Of a DNA stretch of 64,000 nucleotides, positions 11,151 to 22,630 are shown in pieces. How positions within the stretch are numbered: position 1 is the stretch's first letter; every line of letters starts with the position of its first letter. Source of the DNA: Meconema thalassinum (Eukaryota; Arthropoda; Insecta; Orthoptera; Tettigoniidae); the NCBI GenBank assembly GCA_946902985.2, contig OX336395.1:290837065-290901064 (forward strand), read 5' to 3'. Below the pieces are notes generated by a model. That model saw only the letters and a list, made by a program, of their open reading frames with translations. It searched no databases and was not told the origin of the DNA. Both the position numbers and the translations under genes were made by a program.

Positions 11151-12109
11151 ATGAGCTGAATTATGTCTTTAGGAGAGCCATTTTGTCCAGGTGCCATTTC
11201 CTCCAAATTCTACGAACAGAGGCAGGTTGGTTTACTCTCTACTGGCTCACTAGTGCTATTTCGTCCAAATACACAAGATTGACAGTTCTGACAGGTCTAC
11301 AATAACTGATTCATTTCATTGCGTTTCTTGTTAGAATTAAGTAATTTTTTGATGTTTGTAATAATGGACGTCACTCCCTCCGCTCGTTTGCCACCAGTCA
11401 ACTATATTTTACAATGAAATGTTTATAATGTAAACAACATAGTGAGAATAAAAACATATATTTTCACAAATCAGGTGATAATTAAAATATATCCATAGTT
11501 GCATTACTAAAACATATCTTTAAATATCTTATCATATCAAGCAGGAATATTTGTTTATTCATTAACATTACATAGGGACTTTGAGGGGCTTTGAGGAGGG
11601 AGCCCGAAGGGAATTTAGCGAAATTATGTCCTTTCGAAACATCTAGGGAATGTTCCCTTTAATTTGACACCTCAATCATCAAAATCGGACTTTATGAAAG
11701 TAGTTCACTGGACAAAATGTTCTTGACGGAATTAAATATTAAGATAATATAATCAGTAATCACTATTAACTGCACTGCCTCAACCCTTGTCAACAGTGCG
11801 TCTGGACGAGATGGCACTCATTAACTTGTGAAATAATTTGTAAACCCGAACTGGACGAAGTGGCACGTTTTTCATGGAAATTTGTTGCTGGACGAAATGG
11901 CATTGATCCGATCTGCAGTGCATAGCAATTAGGATAGTGTTGTAATTAATTGTGCGAGTTTTTCCAAGAAGCATTCGCATCCTAGAACGTGTTTATACAA
12001 CATTGGCATCTCTAAGTGTCTTTTAAGAATTCCTAGCAGCCTCGTCCATCATTACCTGTCAAACAGCGTTAACGGTGTGGTAAATATTAATGTACACTTG
12101 CCCTGAAGG
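11151..12109. other. Unassigned region with recurrent 14-base motif
   Basis: The only visible structure is a recurring tgccatttcgtccag-like word. It is forward near 11178, 11191 and 11254, and reversed near 11708, 11801, 11851 and 11889. No gene is recognised. Confidence 0.5.
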
Positions 12110-12700
12110 GAATGTATATTATCCGCCCCGGCTTCGCGTGGCGTCTTGAACGGTTTACCAGCGTAAGCTTAAAAGGCGCACGGGCGGCAGGTCCCAGACG
12201 CAATTAAAGAGTAGCAGAGGTGAACAGCGAAACTCCAAAACATAGCCTACTCTTCTCTGAATTCTTAACTCGACACGACTCGACAACTGGCCGAAGTTGG
12301 GGTGATAGGCTCGCTAGCTCGTAAACTCGCTCCGAAGCTAGTAATTTAAATCTCCACTGAATGGAGATTGTTGGAAGAAATGAAAACCTAAAAACACGAT
12401 GTATTAAAGATAGAGATATGCTGTCGTGGACTTTTTTGTTGAGCTTTTCATACTGAACAAGCTTACACTCATAGTAGACTATATACCTATTTTTATCGGT
12501 TTACCCAGCGTAAGCTTACATAGCGCACGGACGGCAGGTTTTTCTACGACTCTATTCACTGAAATCGTTATTGCTCGGCTTCCTTTGGTCATAAATGAAA
12601 GTTTTTTTACAGAAACCTTTCTCGAGAAATCATTTACAGAATGGTGAAAACCGCATCAAAATCCATCCAGTGATTCTCGAGATAATCTCACAATCGTCAT
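12110..12700. repeat. Dispersed repeat family F (Helitron-like interior)
   Basis: The blocks agatagagatatgct, cccagcgtaagctt, cactgaaatcgtta, acagaatggtga and atcaaaatccatccag appear in the same order at 46015-46335 and partly at 53000-53490. A cccggcttcgcgtgg hairpin-like word at about 12127 resembles the termini of the Helitron-like elements in this window. The class assignment is inference. Confidence 0.55.
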
Positions 12701-12905
12701 GAATTTTGCTACTATGTAGAGATATAGTGGTTACACTCTCTTCAGGCCCTTCTTAGACATTGATGGCACATCTCCTACCAAAAAAAACACGTGAATTGGT
12801 TTTACGTCCCTTTTAATTACTGCGGCTTTTAGAGACGTCGGGGTACCGTAATTCTCCCCCGAAGGCTCCCTCATTCATTCACATTAATTAATTCATTTAT
12901 TTGTA

Positions 12906-12921
12906 ATGGGGGGGGGGGGGA
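12906..12921 (+). repeat. Poly-G run
   Basis: An uninterrupted G run is followed by aggggtcc. It may form a G-quadruplex or mark a sequencing-fragile tract. Confidence 0.7.
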
Positions 12922-13352
12922 GGGGTCCTCCCCCGGTGGAAAATTGGGTATACATAACAAGTAAACATTTCAATAACAATATAAAACCCAAGTATTTACA
13001 CAAAGCGTCAGTCTTTTCTTCCACACACCTACAATGTTTGGGGAAAGGTTCTGAGGTAATGGCACGGTTTACGAAAGAATATTTACCATAATTTGTACGC
13101 TGTGGGCGGCCCTTTTCCTTGGAAGAATTCACTCTACTAATGTTAAGTGGGCTTTCTAGTACGTTTGCTTACAAGGGGAGGATACGATGCATGGATCACC
13201 GATTTGAACCATCTTTAGTACACGTGTAGGGCATGACCAGGCGTATATCAGGTGCAAGTAGTAAGGTGAACTTCTCAGCCGTTTCCGAGTAATTAATTAA
13301 TTGCAATTACAGTGCTGCGTCTATGTGCGTTGTACGCTAGCTAAAGTCCAAC

Positions 13353-13423
13353 GAGCGCGTGGTGCAGCGGTAAGAGCCCTGCTTCGTAAGCACGGGATCG
13401 CTGGTTCGAATCCCACCGGTGAG
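13353..13423 (+). other. tRNA-like module (left arm)
   Basis: A near-consensus A box (tggtgcagcgg) and a perfect B box (ggttcgaatcc) are present. The anticodon-loop region reads cttcgtaag. The 5' and 3' ends do not pair as an acceptor stem and the T stem is imperfect, so this is a tRNA-derived module and not a convincing functional tRNA gene. Confidence 0.65.
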
Positions 13424-13732
13424 ACTATGCAGTGTGTGTGTTTTTTTGTAACCATTGTCAATTTTCACTGCTTACGGGGTGGTCTGATAGTTTACAGACG
13501 TTGAATGGAACAGACTGGGCCTTCAACGTATAAATGTAGACATATGATAGAATACACCTGTATTTGCAATGCCGATACTGTACAGTGTGTAATGTCACAA
13601 ACGTTGACCCCCATACAATGATTTTAGAATCCCTTTTCCCGCTCACAAAAAACGTTGTTACAATTGACTGCAAAATGAACATTATTCGCGATACCTACAG
13701 TTGTACGAATTGCCTATGTTTACAGAAAAAGG

Positions 13733-13803
13733 CTCACCGGCGGGATTCGATCCAGTGATCCAACGTTTACGAAACAGGGCTCTTACCGCTGCACCACGCG
13801 CTC
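13733..13803 (-). other. tRNA-like module (right arm)
   Basis: This is the inverted counterpart of the left-arm module, also 71 bases. The A box is identical, but the B box is altered (ggatcgaatcc) and the anticodon-loop region reads tttcgtaaa. Confidence 0.65.
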
Positions 13804-14109
13804 CTCGGCTTCATGTTAACGTACAGCGCACATGAACGCCGTACAGCAATTACGAATAATTTACAATTAATTTTTCGGAATCGGCTGAGAAGCACACCTT
13901 ACTACTTGCACCTGGTATACGCCTAGTCATGCCCTACACGTGTACTAAAGATGGTTCAAATCGGTAACCCATGCATCGTATCCTCCCCTTGTAAGCTCGC
14001 CCCATGCTGGTTGTACATAGTGCAGAGTCTTAAGATTTCATCGTCCTAGCCTCGAGTGATTCTTTATAACAAACGGGTCACACTGCTCCGGTCACACCTT
14101 TTCCCAAAG

Positions 14110-14465
14110 TTCTTCTGGAAAATTATTGAAAGACGAACCATTCCCCCTATAGCCAGTTATTGGAAATTGTGTGGAGATTTATCAAATACATGTGGGTATT
14201 CGTTTTCAACCATAGTACAGAAAAGCCTAGTCCATAATCCGCAGTCGATCTAGCAACGTGAACTAGTCAAGACGTCTCAGCAGTTCCATTTCTGTTACTT
14301 CCATTCTCTTATTTTAAGCACGAGTCGGATTCATAGTTCGGAAACTAAGACGGGAATGTTTATCGTTCTATGAATCTTAAGAGGGCGGAATGTGTTCTGA
14401 CCCTCTATATAATTTCCAATAACTGTCTATAGGGGGAAATAGTTCGTATTTTTCAATAATTTTGC
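14110..14465. repeat. Inverted repeat pair
   Basis: Sequence at 14113-14176 (aaattattgaaag, cccctatagccagttattgg) recurs inverted at 14398-14462. The arms are about 64 bases with a spacer of about 220. It may be a small non-autonomous DNA element, class unknown. Confidence 0.6.
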
Positions 14466-14479
14466 TCTCCTGGGGGTCA

Positions 14480-15165
14480 CGACTAGTGGAACGAGGGTTG
14501 GCGACCACGGGACCCCAGCTGAGTCCGGTATTGCTTCCACTTACATGTGCTGGGCTCCTCACTGTCACCTTTTCTTTCAGCCTCCCTTGGTCAACTCTTG
14601 TTCTCTTCCGACCCCGATGGTATTAGGGTATCCAAGGCCTAGGGAGTCTTTCACTTTCCCGCCATAGTTGGCACTTTCCTAATCTTTTCTGATCCTTCAT
14701 TCTTCGAAGGGCTAGACCTCTTGTTTTTCTTTCCCTGATAATCTCCTGCCTTCTGCTCAAAACCCTAAAGGAGGCAGGGTGTGCATAGCCCCACCCTGGA
14801 TAGTGGTACACCCTCAAGGGCTCATGGCTGGTGAGCTCGGGATTTGGCGACCTCGAGGGATTCCTGAGCTGGGTCCGGTTTTCCCCCTTCCCCCTTCCTT
14901 TTTCCATTGCCTTTGCCCTCTCCCCTTTCCTCCCTGCCTTTCATGGCTCTCCTTCCTTCCAAGTCTCTCAATTCTCATTCTTAGAGGGTTTAGGGCGTTT
15001 CCATTCCTCCTGTATTTTATTTACATTCTTATCCTTTTTGTTTCCCATCTCCTCTTCTAGTTTGTAGGTTTAGTAGGTTTCATTTGATAATCTTTAATTT
15101 TCACGATCACCCAAACCATTAGATGTTAGGCACCTTAAAATAGTAATCATAATCGTCATCAATTT
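14480..15165 (+). repeat. LINE-like 3' region, copy 2
   Basis: This is the second copy of the segment at 10400-11150. It has the same block order, from ggttggcgaccacggga through gatggtattagggtatcc and ggctcatggctggtgag to the gatgttaggc and ccttaaaa end. Confidence 0.7.
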
Positions 15166-17537
15166 TGCAGAAGAACTTCGGGAAAAGGTTATGTGCAGGT
15201 AGGTTTCCTCTCAACCGCTGACAGCTCATCAATTCGAAGTGAAGGCTGGTTGTGGTTGTGGTTGCGGGGTCCAGAGTTTGAGTCAGACCTTGACACGACC
15301 TGTCACTTAAAGACTTGTTCGAGTAAAAACGGAAAATTTATATCTAATTTGCATTCTGGTTTGTCAACCACAAGTTTCTTCTCATTAGTCGCTTCGACAT
15401 TAGTGGATTATATATAAACTGGATTATGTGATGTCGCCACACTCCTCTGACGTTTCCTGGAACAGAGATGGCGTGGCAGTGGAGTGATGGTACGTGGGCA
15501 TAATCCCTAGTGATTCTTCTTGGCCCATCCAGAGATCTCAGGAAATACAATCTGCTTTAGATAAACAATAAGAGGAAAGTATAATATTGCTTTGAGATTA
15601 TGTACAATCTAGAAACATTACACACACTCGAAAGTATAAAGATTGATGGGCACTGTGATCGCCTATTTATACGTGGTATCGCCTTCTGTTGGGGATTTCC
15701 TCGAAACGCTTCATGAGCAGCCATTTTCCAAGTCGTCTTGTCAGCCTCTGTATTAAGAACTTGTCTATTAGGTGATGATGTTTCTGTAATGTACGCTAAT
15801 TTTCAATGCCATAAGGTATCAGCTGATGGTGTATAGTATGCAGTATGTGTCAAGACAGTAATCTACACGAGCTTTGTATGAACAGTCTTTTGATCAACCA
15901 TAAACCGCGAGGACTTCGTAGAATGCGATGCTTACCGTACGTACTGTTCGCTACTGAAATCGATTCTCTTCGTAAAATGTGTTCTTAAGTCCTGGAGGCA
16001 CACGCTTTTGCAACGTCCAATTGTATTAATGTTCGTAAAATGGTTCCATATAAGCTATTAATTGTTCCCTAAAAGGTGAGTGATATAGCCGCTGTAGGCT
16101 ACATAACCTAAAATGTTAGGCTAGTGCTTGTGATTTATCCCAGAAGTCTCGTCGAACTTAAAAATCTAGTTCGTGAACTATTAGTGCCAGGTGCTCGTTA
16201 TGTAGCCGATGCCTGCCGTAACTAAATTCATGGTGGCCACTACTCCTGGAAATCTTGGAAAACTCCTGGATATTTATTAGGTCTGGAAAACTCCTAGAAA
16301 ATGATGACAAATTTGAAAACTCCTGGAAAATAGCCACTGTTAATTAATTATTAAAACATTTCCATGTTAAATCATACTCCCGCTGTGGTTTTGGGTGAGC
16401 ACTCTATCGTTAACAAAAGAAATGTCCTCAGGCTACCTGTTTCTGTGTGGGAGAACACGCGATAGTATTTTTGTAAAACATATTGATTATAGAAAACTTC
16501 ACCGCAATAAAATTGCAGGCGGCATTCTTTTCTCTTTTTTATGTGGATATTTGAGTCACAAAGGCTTTTTTAAAACAATTGAATCATTTGTGTGCAGGCT
16601 TGCGTATCAATAACGCAATCACCACTAATTTTTGTCAATATATGTATAAGTAAACCAAACAAAACTGCTTTATTTTGGTCTTGAAGTAGGCAACCGATAA
16701 AGTCCCCCGGGACTCGCGCTTATATTTAAATCTTGAAAAATGAGAATTATTCCTGCAAAATTCGTGGAAAACTCCTCGAAAATCGTTCACAGATTTGAGT
16801 GGCCACCATGTAAATTGTATTACTTGCCAGGAACGAAGTGCTTATTACTCTTGTCGTTGCCCTTGCAGATCTGTATATGGAAACCATATGTTAAGGGTTT
16901 TGGGCAGACCATCAAATCCAAATGGATCTCGGCTAGATCCTAAATATTGCACATATAGTCATTGTATGATATCGGCTAACTGTTTTACGTAAGTTAATAC
17001 AACTAACGTACTGATTTCCCTGTATGTGATAACACTGTGTAACAAATGTGAACTTTTTGTTTGTCCTTGTGTTAAGTGATATTTCCTGATTGTTTATGCC
17101 CCAAAATTATGGAAAATGGTCATTATCTTCCATAAACTTTGCTTTGCTTATGTGGAAAAGTAACACACTATCTTATATATATATCTGGTATTTATTTTAC
17201 TATTAATTGCATTCAGCATAATCTTTCTCTTTCTTTGTGTCTTTGCTAGTTATGATTAAAAGAAATGGCAAAATAAATGAAAATACGTTAATGTCACAAA
17301 TATCAATGTCCTGCTCACAAAAGCAAAGTTTGACATGAATAATTATGTTTTTCCTACCTCAGACATACAATCAATTAGAAAATAGCATTTACTTTCCAAG
17401 GACAGAAATTGTTACATAGCGTAATCAACTACAGCTAAGGAATCCAGGCGTTCTACGAAGCGGCCGCTGCGTGTTCTCAGAGTAAGTTAGCATCTATCTA
17501 TAGGCCTACTACCGTGACGTCACGCTGATAAGACCTA
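15166..17537. other. Unassigned intergenic sequence
   Basis: I found no protein family match and no clear repeat structure in this stretch. Short frames near 16395 and 16740 have no recognisable domain. Confidence 0.4.
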
Positions 17538-17990
17538 TAGTCGGAGGCTAATCAACTTGAAACCATTCGTTTGTGTAAAATAAGTTATGCTGTGTCCCAA
17601 CAGTAACATTTCAGCCGTTGTGACTAGATAGTTGACTAATATTCCGAATGTGACGTCACAAGTCATGTATGATCCAAAGCTGCTTAGCACATAGCAATCA
17701 AGTATGTAGTAGCTAGTGAACGAAAGTGCTTGCTTGTCGACTTGTACAAAGAATTTGTAGATGTTTGGCACCGGAAAGCAAACCTTGTGCGATTCAGAAA
17801 ACGGTCTATGAAGGAGGGCATACTTCCAACAGAAATGTCCCAAATCTCCGTAGTGCATAGCGCATAGTGAGTAGTTGCAAGCAACTAGTAATAGTTATCA
17901 ACTTGAGTATTGGGACACAGTCTTAGTATCTATACCGTGACCTATAGTCGGAAGCTAATCAACTTTAAAACCATTCGTTTGTATAAATAA
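17538..17990. mobile_element. Short TIR element between direct repeats
   Basis: The inverted ends ctgtgtcccaa (17590-17600) and ttgggacacag (17910-17920) bound about 330 bases. Outside them, a segment of about 48 bases beginning cctatagtcgga is directly repeated at 17538 and 17941. This could be a non-autonomous DNA transposon whose flank was duplicated. The superfamily is not assigned. Confidence 0.5.
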
Positions 17991-18690
17991 ATAATATCGT
18001 AACGCCTCGGTGCCGGGTGCAAGCTTTGTTGATTGAAGCCCAGAAGGCAGCTTGCATGTCGAATTTTGTAGTTCCTGGGAACGCTATGAAAGTCAAGGTG
18101 GTTAGATATCTAAGCTCCTTGACACTCCCTCAGTATGCCTTCCTTTGGAGGGGAAGTAAAGCCGGCGGTCTCATGTCATAGATTTATGGCATGTTAAAGA
18201 ACCTACCACTAATTACACCTGTGTGAAGCTAAATTGTATAGGTTAAGAATGTAAACAACGCTCTTAGGTTCCTACGTTCGTTGCCAAGAGCTGACTGCGG
18301 TGGCGTCTACTAGCCCAAGTTCTGAACTAGGCCTAGTATTAGTTGACGGTGGCGTTTGGTGGCAAAAGTAGGAACTATTTGATAAATTCAAAGTTGCAGT
18401 CCTTCCTTGAATTAAAATCAGGTACACACACTAATACAGCAATCACAATTAACACCTGTTATCAGATTCTACACACACCCAAAGTATACCGCGTTGTCGC
18501 AGCCCCTAAACTGAGGAACCAACAAACTCCTTGACAGTATAGCGATTTCTAGTAGAGAAATGAGGAACTGGGTTGGCGGAAAATCCCGAGATTAATTTTG
18601 CCATTATGAACACTGCCTACTAAATTCAAATGGGTGCTATCACTTACCTCGGCCAGGAGCGAACCTGAAAGCTGCAACCACTCACCCATC
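17991..18690 (-). repeat. SINE family E copy, interrupted by SINE A
   Basis: Family E sequence runs to 18124 and resumes at 18527, continuing to about 18670. The two halves share the duplicated word ctccttgaca, which fixes the insertion point of the nested family A element. Confidence 0.85.
18125..18526 (+). repeat. SINE family A, 5'-truncated, nested, with TSD
   Basis: This copy lacks the tRNA-like head and starts inside the body at ctccctcagtatgcc. It ends with the family A tail (gaggaaccaacaaa). The perfect 10-base TSD ctccttgaca is at 18115-18124 and 18527-18536. The 5' truncation fits target-primed reverse transcription. Confidence 0.93.
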
Positions 18691-19754
18691 GTGGCAGTAA
18701 AATAATGTAATAATGAATAGGCCTACACGCAGCAAAAGAACGCATTACTTAAAACTAAATTTAATACTGTGCTTCAAGTTATAACGCGCTCCTTAGTTGG
18801 TCATAAGCTTTCCAGTTGGGGCAACACAAATTGCACCCATTACATTTGGCCGGAAAACAAGTATTTAAACATCCTAACCTGAATGAAATATTTCTTCATA
18901 CCGTGACAGAAGCAGGAAATGAATAAGAGATCTCCTATTCCATTCCAACGCAACTTTAGGGCCAATTTTCCAGGCCCTTGAAGGGAGATGAAAATCCTTT
19001 CATAGCACAGTCGCGTGCAAAACAGTGCTATGTCCACTGTTTTTTTTCACCTGGCCCTTCATCCCATATACTTAACATGGACGGTTCTGTCGAGTGGCCC
19101 TCGCTATTACAATACACCGTACGAGATTGTTAGGATTTTAAGCTAGGGATGAGTTTCGTATACTGAATTCTTTTTTGAGATTCTAGAAGGGAAATCCACT
19201 TATTTTAAGTAGAATATCTGTAATTTAAAGTAAGACAACGGCTCTGGGTGGGCGAGGCCCTATCGGCCCTTAATGACGCACCGCCCCTGTTATCAATACA
19301 AGAGGATTCTCCAAAGATACACTTGCTTCCAACTAAAACAAAAGGGACAAGAAATGGAGATTTGGAAGCAAAGTAAAAGAGCGGAAAGTTGAAAGCACGT
19401 AATGTGAGATTGATGACGATATGGCTCGGCGCACGCACTGGGCCTGCTCCATGGTGGATCGTAAATCATGAGGGTCTTCATACAAGTGATGGGCATGCCC
19501 CTATTATACTTCACCAGTGTTGCCAACTTCATATTGGTGTTCTGCCCTAGAAAACCAGAGTTTTGACACACAGAATGCACTGCGCTGTCCTTCGCCTTAG
19601 CTGTCAACTTTGTTCAGGGAACAATCGTGTTTGTCTATGAATTAGTTACTTTTTATAAAACTCAACACACTAGATTTTTCAGAGAGAGGATACATTTTTA
19701 TTAAAAAAAACAGTACACATTCATTAATTCTTTAGGCTACAAATATTTTGACAA
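18691..19754. other. Unassigned intergenic sequence
   Basis: No gene or repeat is recognised. Short frames on the minus strand at 18840-19607 show no family signature. Confidence 0.4.
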
Positions 19755-20280
19755 GGTAACTGATGGACGAAGCAAAGAGGATATAAAAAGTAGATTGCCT
19801 AAGGCAAGGAAAGCGTTTCTAAAGAAAAGGAATCTGTTGACACCAATTATAGATATGGTATTAGGAAGTAATTTCTGAAAGCCTTTGTCTGGAGTGTGGA
19901 AGTGAAACTTGGGGAGTATTGGAGCAGCAGAAAAGAGGAGAATTGAGGCGTTTGAAATGTGGTGTTACAGAAGAAATGATGGGTAGATAGAGTAACACAT
20001 TTAAGAGTTATTTAGACGATTGGGGAAGAGAGATGTTTCTGGCGACTGCTAATGAAGAGAAGAGAGAGGTTGGTAGGACACATACTAAGACACCCAGGAA
20101 TAGCAAGCTTAGTTATGGAAGGAAGAGTCGAGGACAAGAACTGTATGGGTAGACCAAGGTTAGAATACAGTTTGCCTCGGATGTAGGGTGTGGTAGCTAT
20201 GTAGAGATGAAAAAGATTAGCTCAGGACAGGGAGTCATGGAGAGCTGCATCAAGCTAGTCAAGACAGAAGACTCAAAACG
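19755..20280 (+). pseudogene. LINE ORF2 3' fragment
   Basis: The nucleotide sequence matches the C-terminal part of the LINE at 5217-6600. It covers the region encoding DGRSKEDIKSRL-like, KAFLQKRNLL-like, FEMWCYR-like and LVGHILRHPGIA-like sequences, and ends in caagctagtcaagacagaag. It is interrupted by frameshifts and small deletions. Confidence 0.85.
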
Positions 20281-20392
20281 TATTTCTTCCTTTCTTCCTG
20301 TCTTTCTTTTTTCTTTTTCTTTTTATTCCCTTTATTCCCTTTATTCTTTTTATTCCCGTTATTCTCTTGATTTTCTTTACTCTCTTTATTCG
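20281..20392 (+). repeat. Pyrimidine-rich microsatellite
   Basis: This is a T/C tract with ctttattc and tttttattc units directly after the LINE 3' end. It continues after the inserted SINE at 20723. Confidence 0.75.
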
Positions 20393-20723
20393 AAGCCTCC
20401 GTGGCTTAGGCGGCAGCACGCCGGCCTCTCACCGCTGGGTCCGTGGTTCAAATCCCGGTCACTCCATGTGAGATCTGTGCTGGACAAAACGGAGGCAGAC
20501 AGGTTTTTCTCCGGGTACTCCGGTTTTCCCTGTCAAAATTTCATTCCAGCCTCACTCTCCACTATCATTTCATTTCATCTGTCATTCATTTAATCATTGC
20601 CCCAGAGGAGTGCGTCAGGCCTCGGCAGCAGGCACAGTTCATATCCTCGCCGCTAGATGGGGTCTTCATTCATTCCATTCCTGACCCGGTCGGAGACTGG
20701 AAGCAGGCTGTGGATTTTCATTC
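20393..20723 (+). repeat. SINE family C copy
   Basis: A full family C copy runs from agcctccgtggcttaggcgg to aggctgtggattttcat. It sits inside the pyrimidine-rich tract. The word ctttattc on both sides may be a short TSD, but it is also part of the microsatellite. Confidence 0.88.
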
Positions 20724-20880
20724 CCTTTATTCTCTTTAATTCTCTTAATTCTCTTAATTCTTTTTATTTCGTTTTTCTTTTTATTCTTTTTATTTCGTTT
20801 TTCTTTTTATTCTTTCATTTTCTTTCCATCTTTTTTATTTTTATTTTTTTTCTCTCTCTGTATGTTCATTATAATTATTC
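20724..20880 (+). repeat. Pyrimidine-rich microsatellite, continued
   Basis: This T/C tract is built from ttctttttatt and ttctctttaatt units. The apparent frame at 20657-20890, rich in Phe and Leu, comes from this composition. Confidence 0.75.
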
Positions 20881-22439
20881 GACCATTTGAATAATTTGAC
20901 TCATTCGATTATTGACCGTTCAGTCCGGTTATTTCACTAATGCTAATACTTCGAAAATTCGAACTATTGGTATGTTCGAATCAAATATTCTAACAATTCG
21001 AATAATTCTATGTTCAAATGTGTACAGCCCTACTTCAGGCAGATCGGGTAGGCCTGCTTCTCGTAGCCGCTTGATGCGCTGAACCAGCTGCTAATTAAGT
21101 CATTGTGATGCTGGTGACGTGTGGATGAGGAGAAAGTAAATTTATCGACAGCGAGCAAGTTTTTCTTCTCAGCCTCCTCGATCTAGTCGCTGTCGCCAAT
21201 TAGGCGCACGAAAAGTAACTAGCATCATTGAGTAGTTCACACATTCCTAATTGCAAAACAAAACACCAGTCTCCATTCATGGAGTTGGCAATAAGACTAG
21301 GCCTATATATAGACGCACAATGATTCAGCTTTTCTGGTTTCTTTGTTGACTTAACCCTTTATGGGATACTGGTCTCTATATTAACCCCCTACTATAAGGA
21401 CAGTTTATGCTTACAAAGATGCTGATAGTTGAATCATTCAGCGCAAAGTTTAAAGAATTGTCATGCCGAAGTGCTAGTATTTCTAATAATCAAATATTAT
21501 ATACGTATCTACTTGGCGTAATGTGTTGGATAAAATAAAAAATAAAAACATTAACAATTAAAGTGTAAAAATAATATAAATAAAGAAATTAAAATCACAA
21601 ATATAAAATTACAATAATAAAAGAAATATAAAAATTAAACAATAAACATCAGTAGACTAACTAAAAAATTATAAAAATAATAATTGTAAAAATCAATTCG
21701 AAATTAGTTAATTATTTCAATAAAAATATCAAAACTATGAAAATTAGAAATAAGAAAGAAAATAGATAAAGAAAGAAAAAAAAGACAATATAAAAAGAAA
21801 ATAAAGAATAAAAAGGAAAAAGATTTTAAAAAAGACGAACACAAAACACAGTGGAAATGTTTTGCAAGATGCTGAAATTATTTAAAATGTTAAATTAATA
21901 GTCTTAATATCAATTTTTTTTAAAGGAATCTTGACAGTAAACTAATTTTTTCCAGTTTCCACTAAAAAGAAGAGCCTTGAAAAGGCCGAATGTCACAAGT
22001 TTTGTTTTGTTTACTTTATTCTAGCTTTGGTGTGAACTTAGACTGGAGAGATTGAGTCTTTTATTAGTGATTGTCCACTCTTGAACTATTAAAGGATTCG
22101 TGGGCAATGGATTAAAATCTCCCGATTTATAGGATACATTCCAAAGTGGATGAAAAAAAAAACGAACCTTACAGTAGTCGCATATGATGTGTAACATGTG
22201 ACATTTCATCCCACTGTGTCTGCCGGGAGCGCAAATCCCTTGTTAACAGTGAACTCTGTTGGTAATTGAAATAACTACTTGTACAACTCCAGTGCCAAAT
22301 ACTGACCGGTGCGCATGCGAGAGGTACGTCGTGGTCTTACTTAGTAATTCAGTCTAATACTACATCTTCTCCCGACTATTAATTCAGGTAGACTAATTTC
22401 AGTTCTTAAATATTTGTGTAGAATGGTTCAGTTACTGTC
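20881..22439. other. Unassigned; strongly A-skewed block inside
   Basis: No gene is seen. Between about 21530 and 21840 the plus strand is extremely A-rich (AAATAAAA-type words, few T or C runs), as in an old poly(A)-like or strand-asymmetric repeat. Confidence 0.5.
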
Positions 22440-22600
22440 AAGTGCCACCGAACGGGGCACACTTAGCCACGTGCGATAAAACTGAAGAGGCTGGTTAGAT
22501 TCCCACCTCAACCATCCTGGAAGAGTCTTTCCGTGGTTTCCCCACTTCTACTACAGGCAAATGGCGCGATGGTACCTAACGTAAGGCCACGGTAACTAGT
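22440..22600 (+). repeat. SINE family B fragment
   Basis: The family B body is present with ggttagattcccacctcaa, tttccgtggtttccccac and tggcgcgatggtacc. The head is missing. Confidence 0.65.
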
Positions 22601-22630
22601 TGTCGATCGAACACGCTTCAACGAGTAAGA

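Larger units (their letters stand above)
13163..14002. mobile_element. Foldback element with tRNA-like sequences in both arms
   Basis: The left arm (about 13163-13423) and right arm (about 13733-14002) are inverted copies. They share ttacaaggggaggatacgat at the outer ends, then gtacacgtgtagggcatga, and a 71-base tRNA-like module at the inner ends. The arms are each about 260 bases and the centre about 300 bases. I saw no open reading frame of note and no clear TSD. The class is unknown. Confidence 0.75.

Noticed and set aside
10204..11154. Several overlapping plus-strand frames up to 136 codons
   Set aside because: They lie in SINE B and a LINE-like 3' region; the second copy at 14480-15165 does not keep the same frames.
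13353..13423. Functional tRNA gene (anticodon CGT-like)
   Set aside because: The internal boxes are good, but there is no acceptor stem and the module is repeated inverted in a foldback element.
20207..20890. 128-, 98- and 77-codon frames
   Set aside because: They join a LINE scrap, a pyrimidine microsatellite and SINE C; composition explains them.
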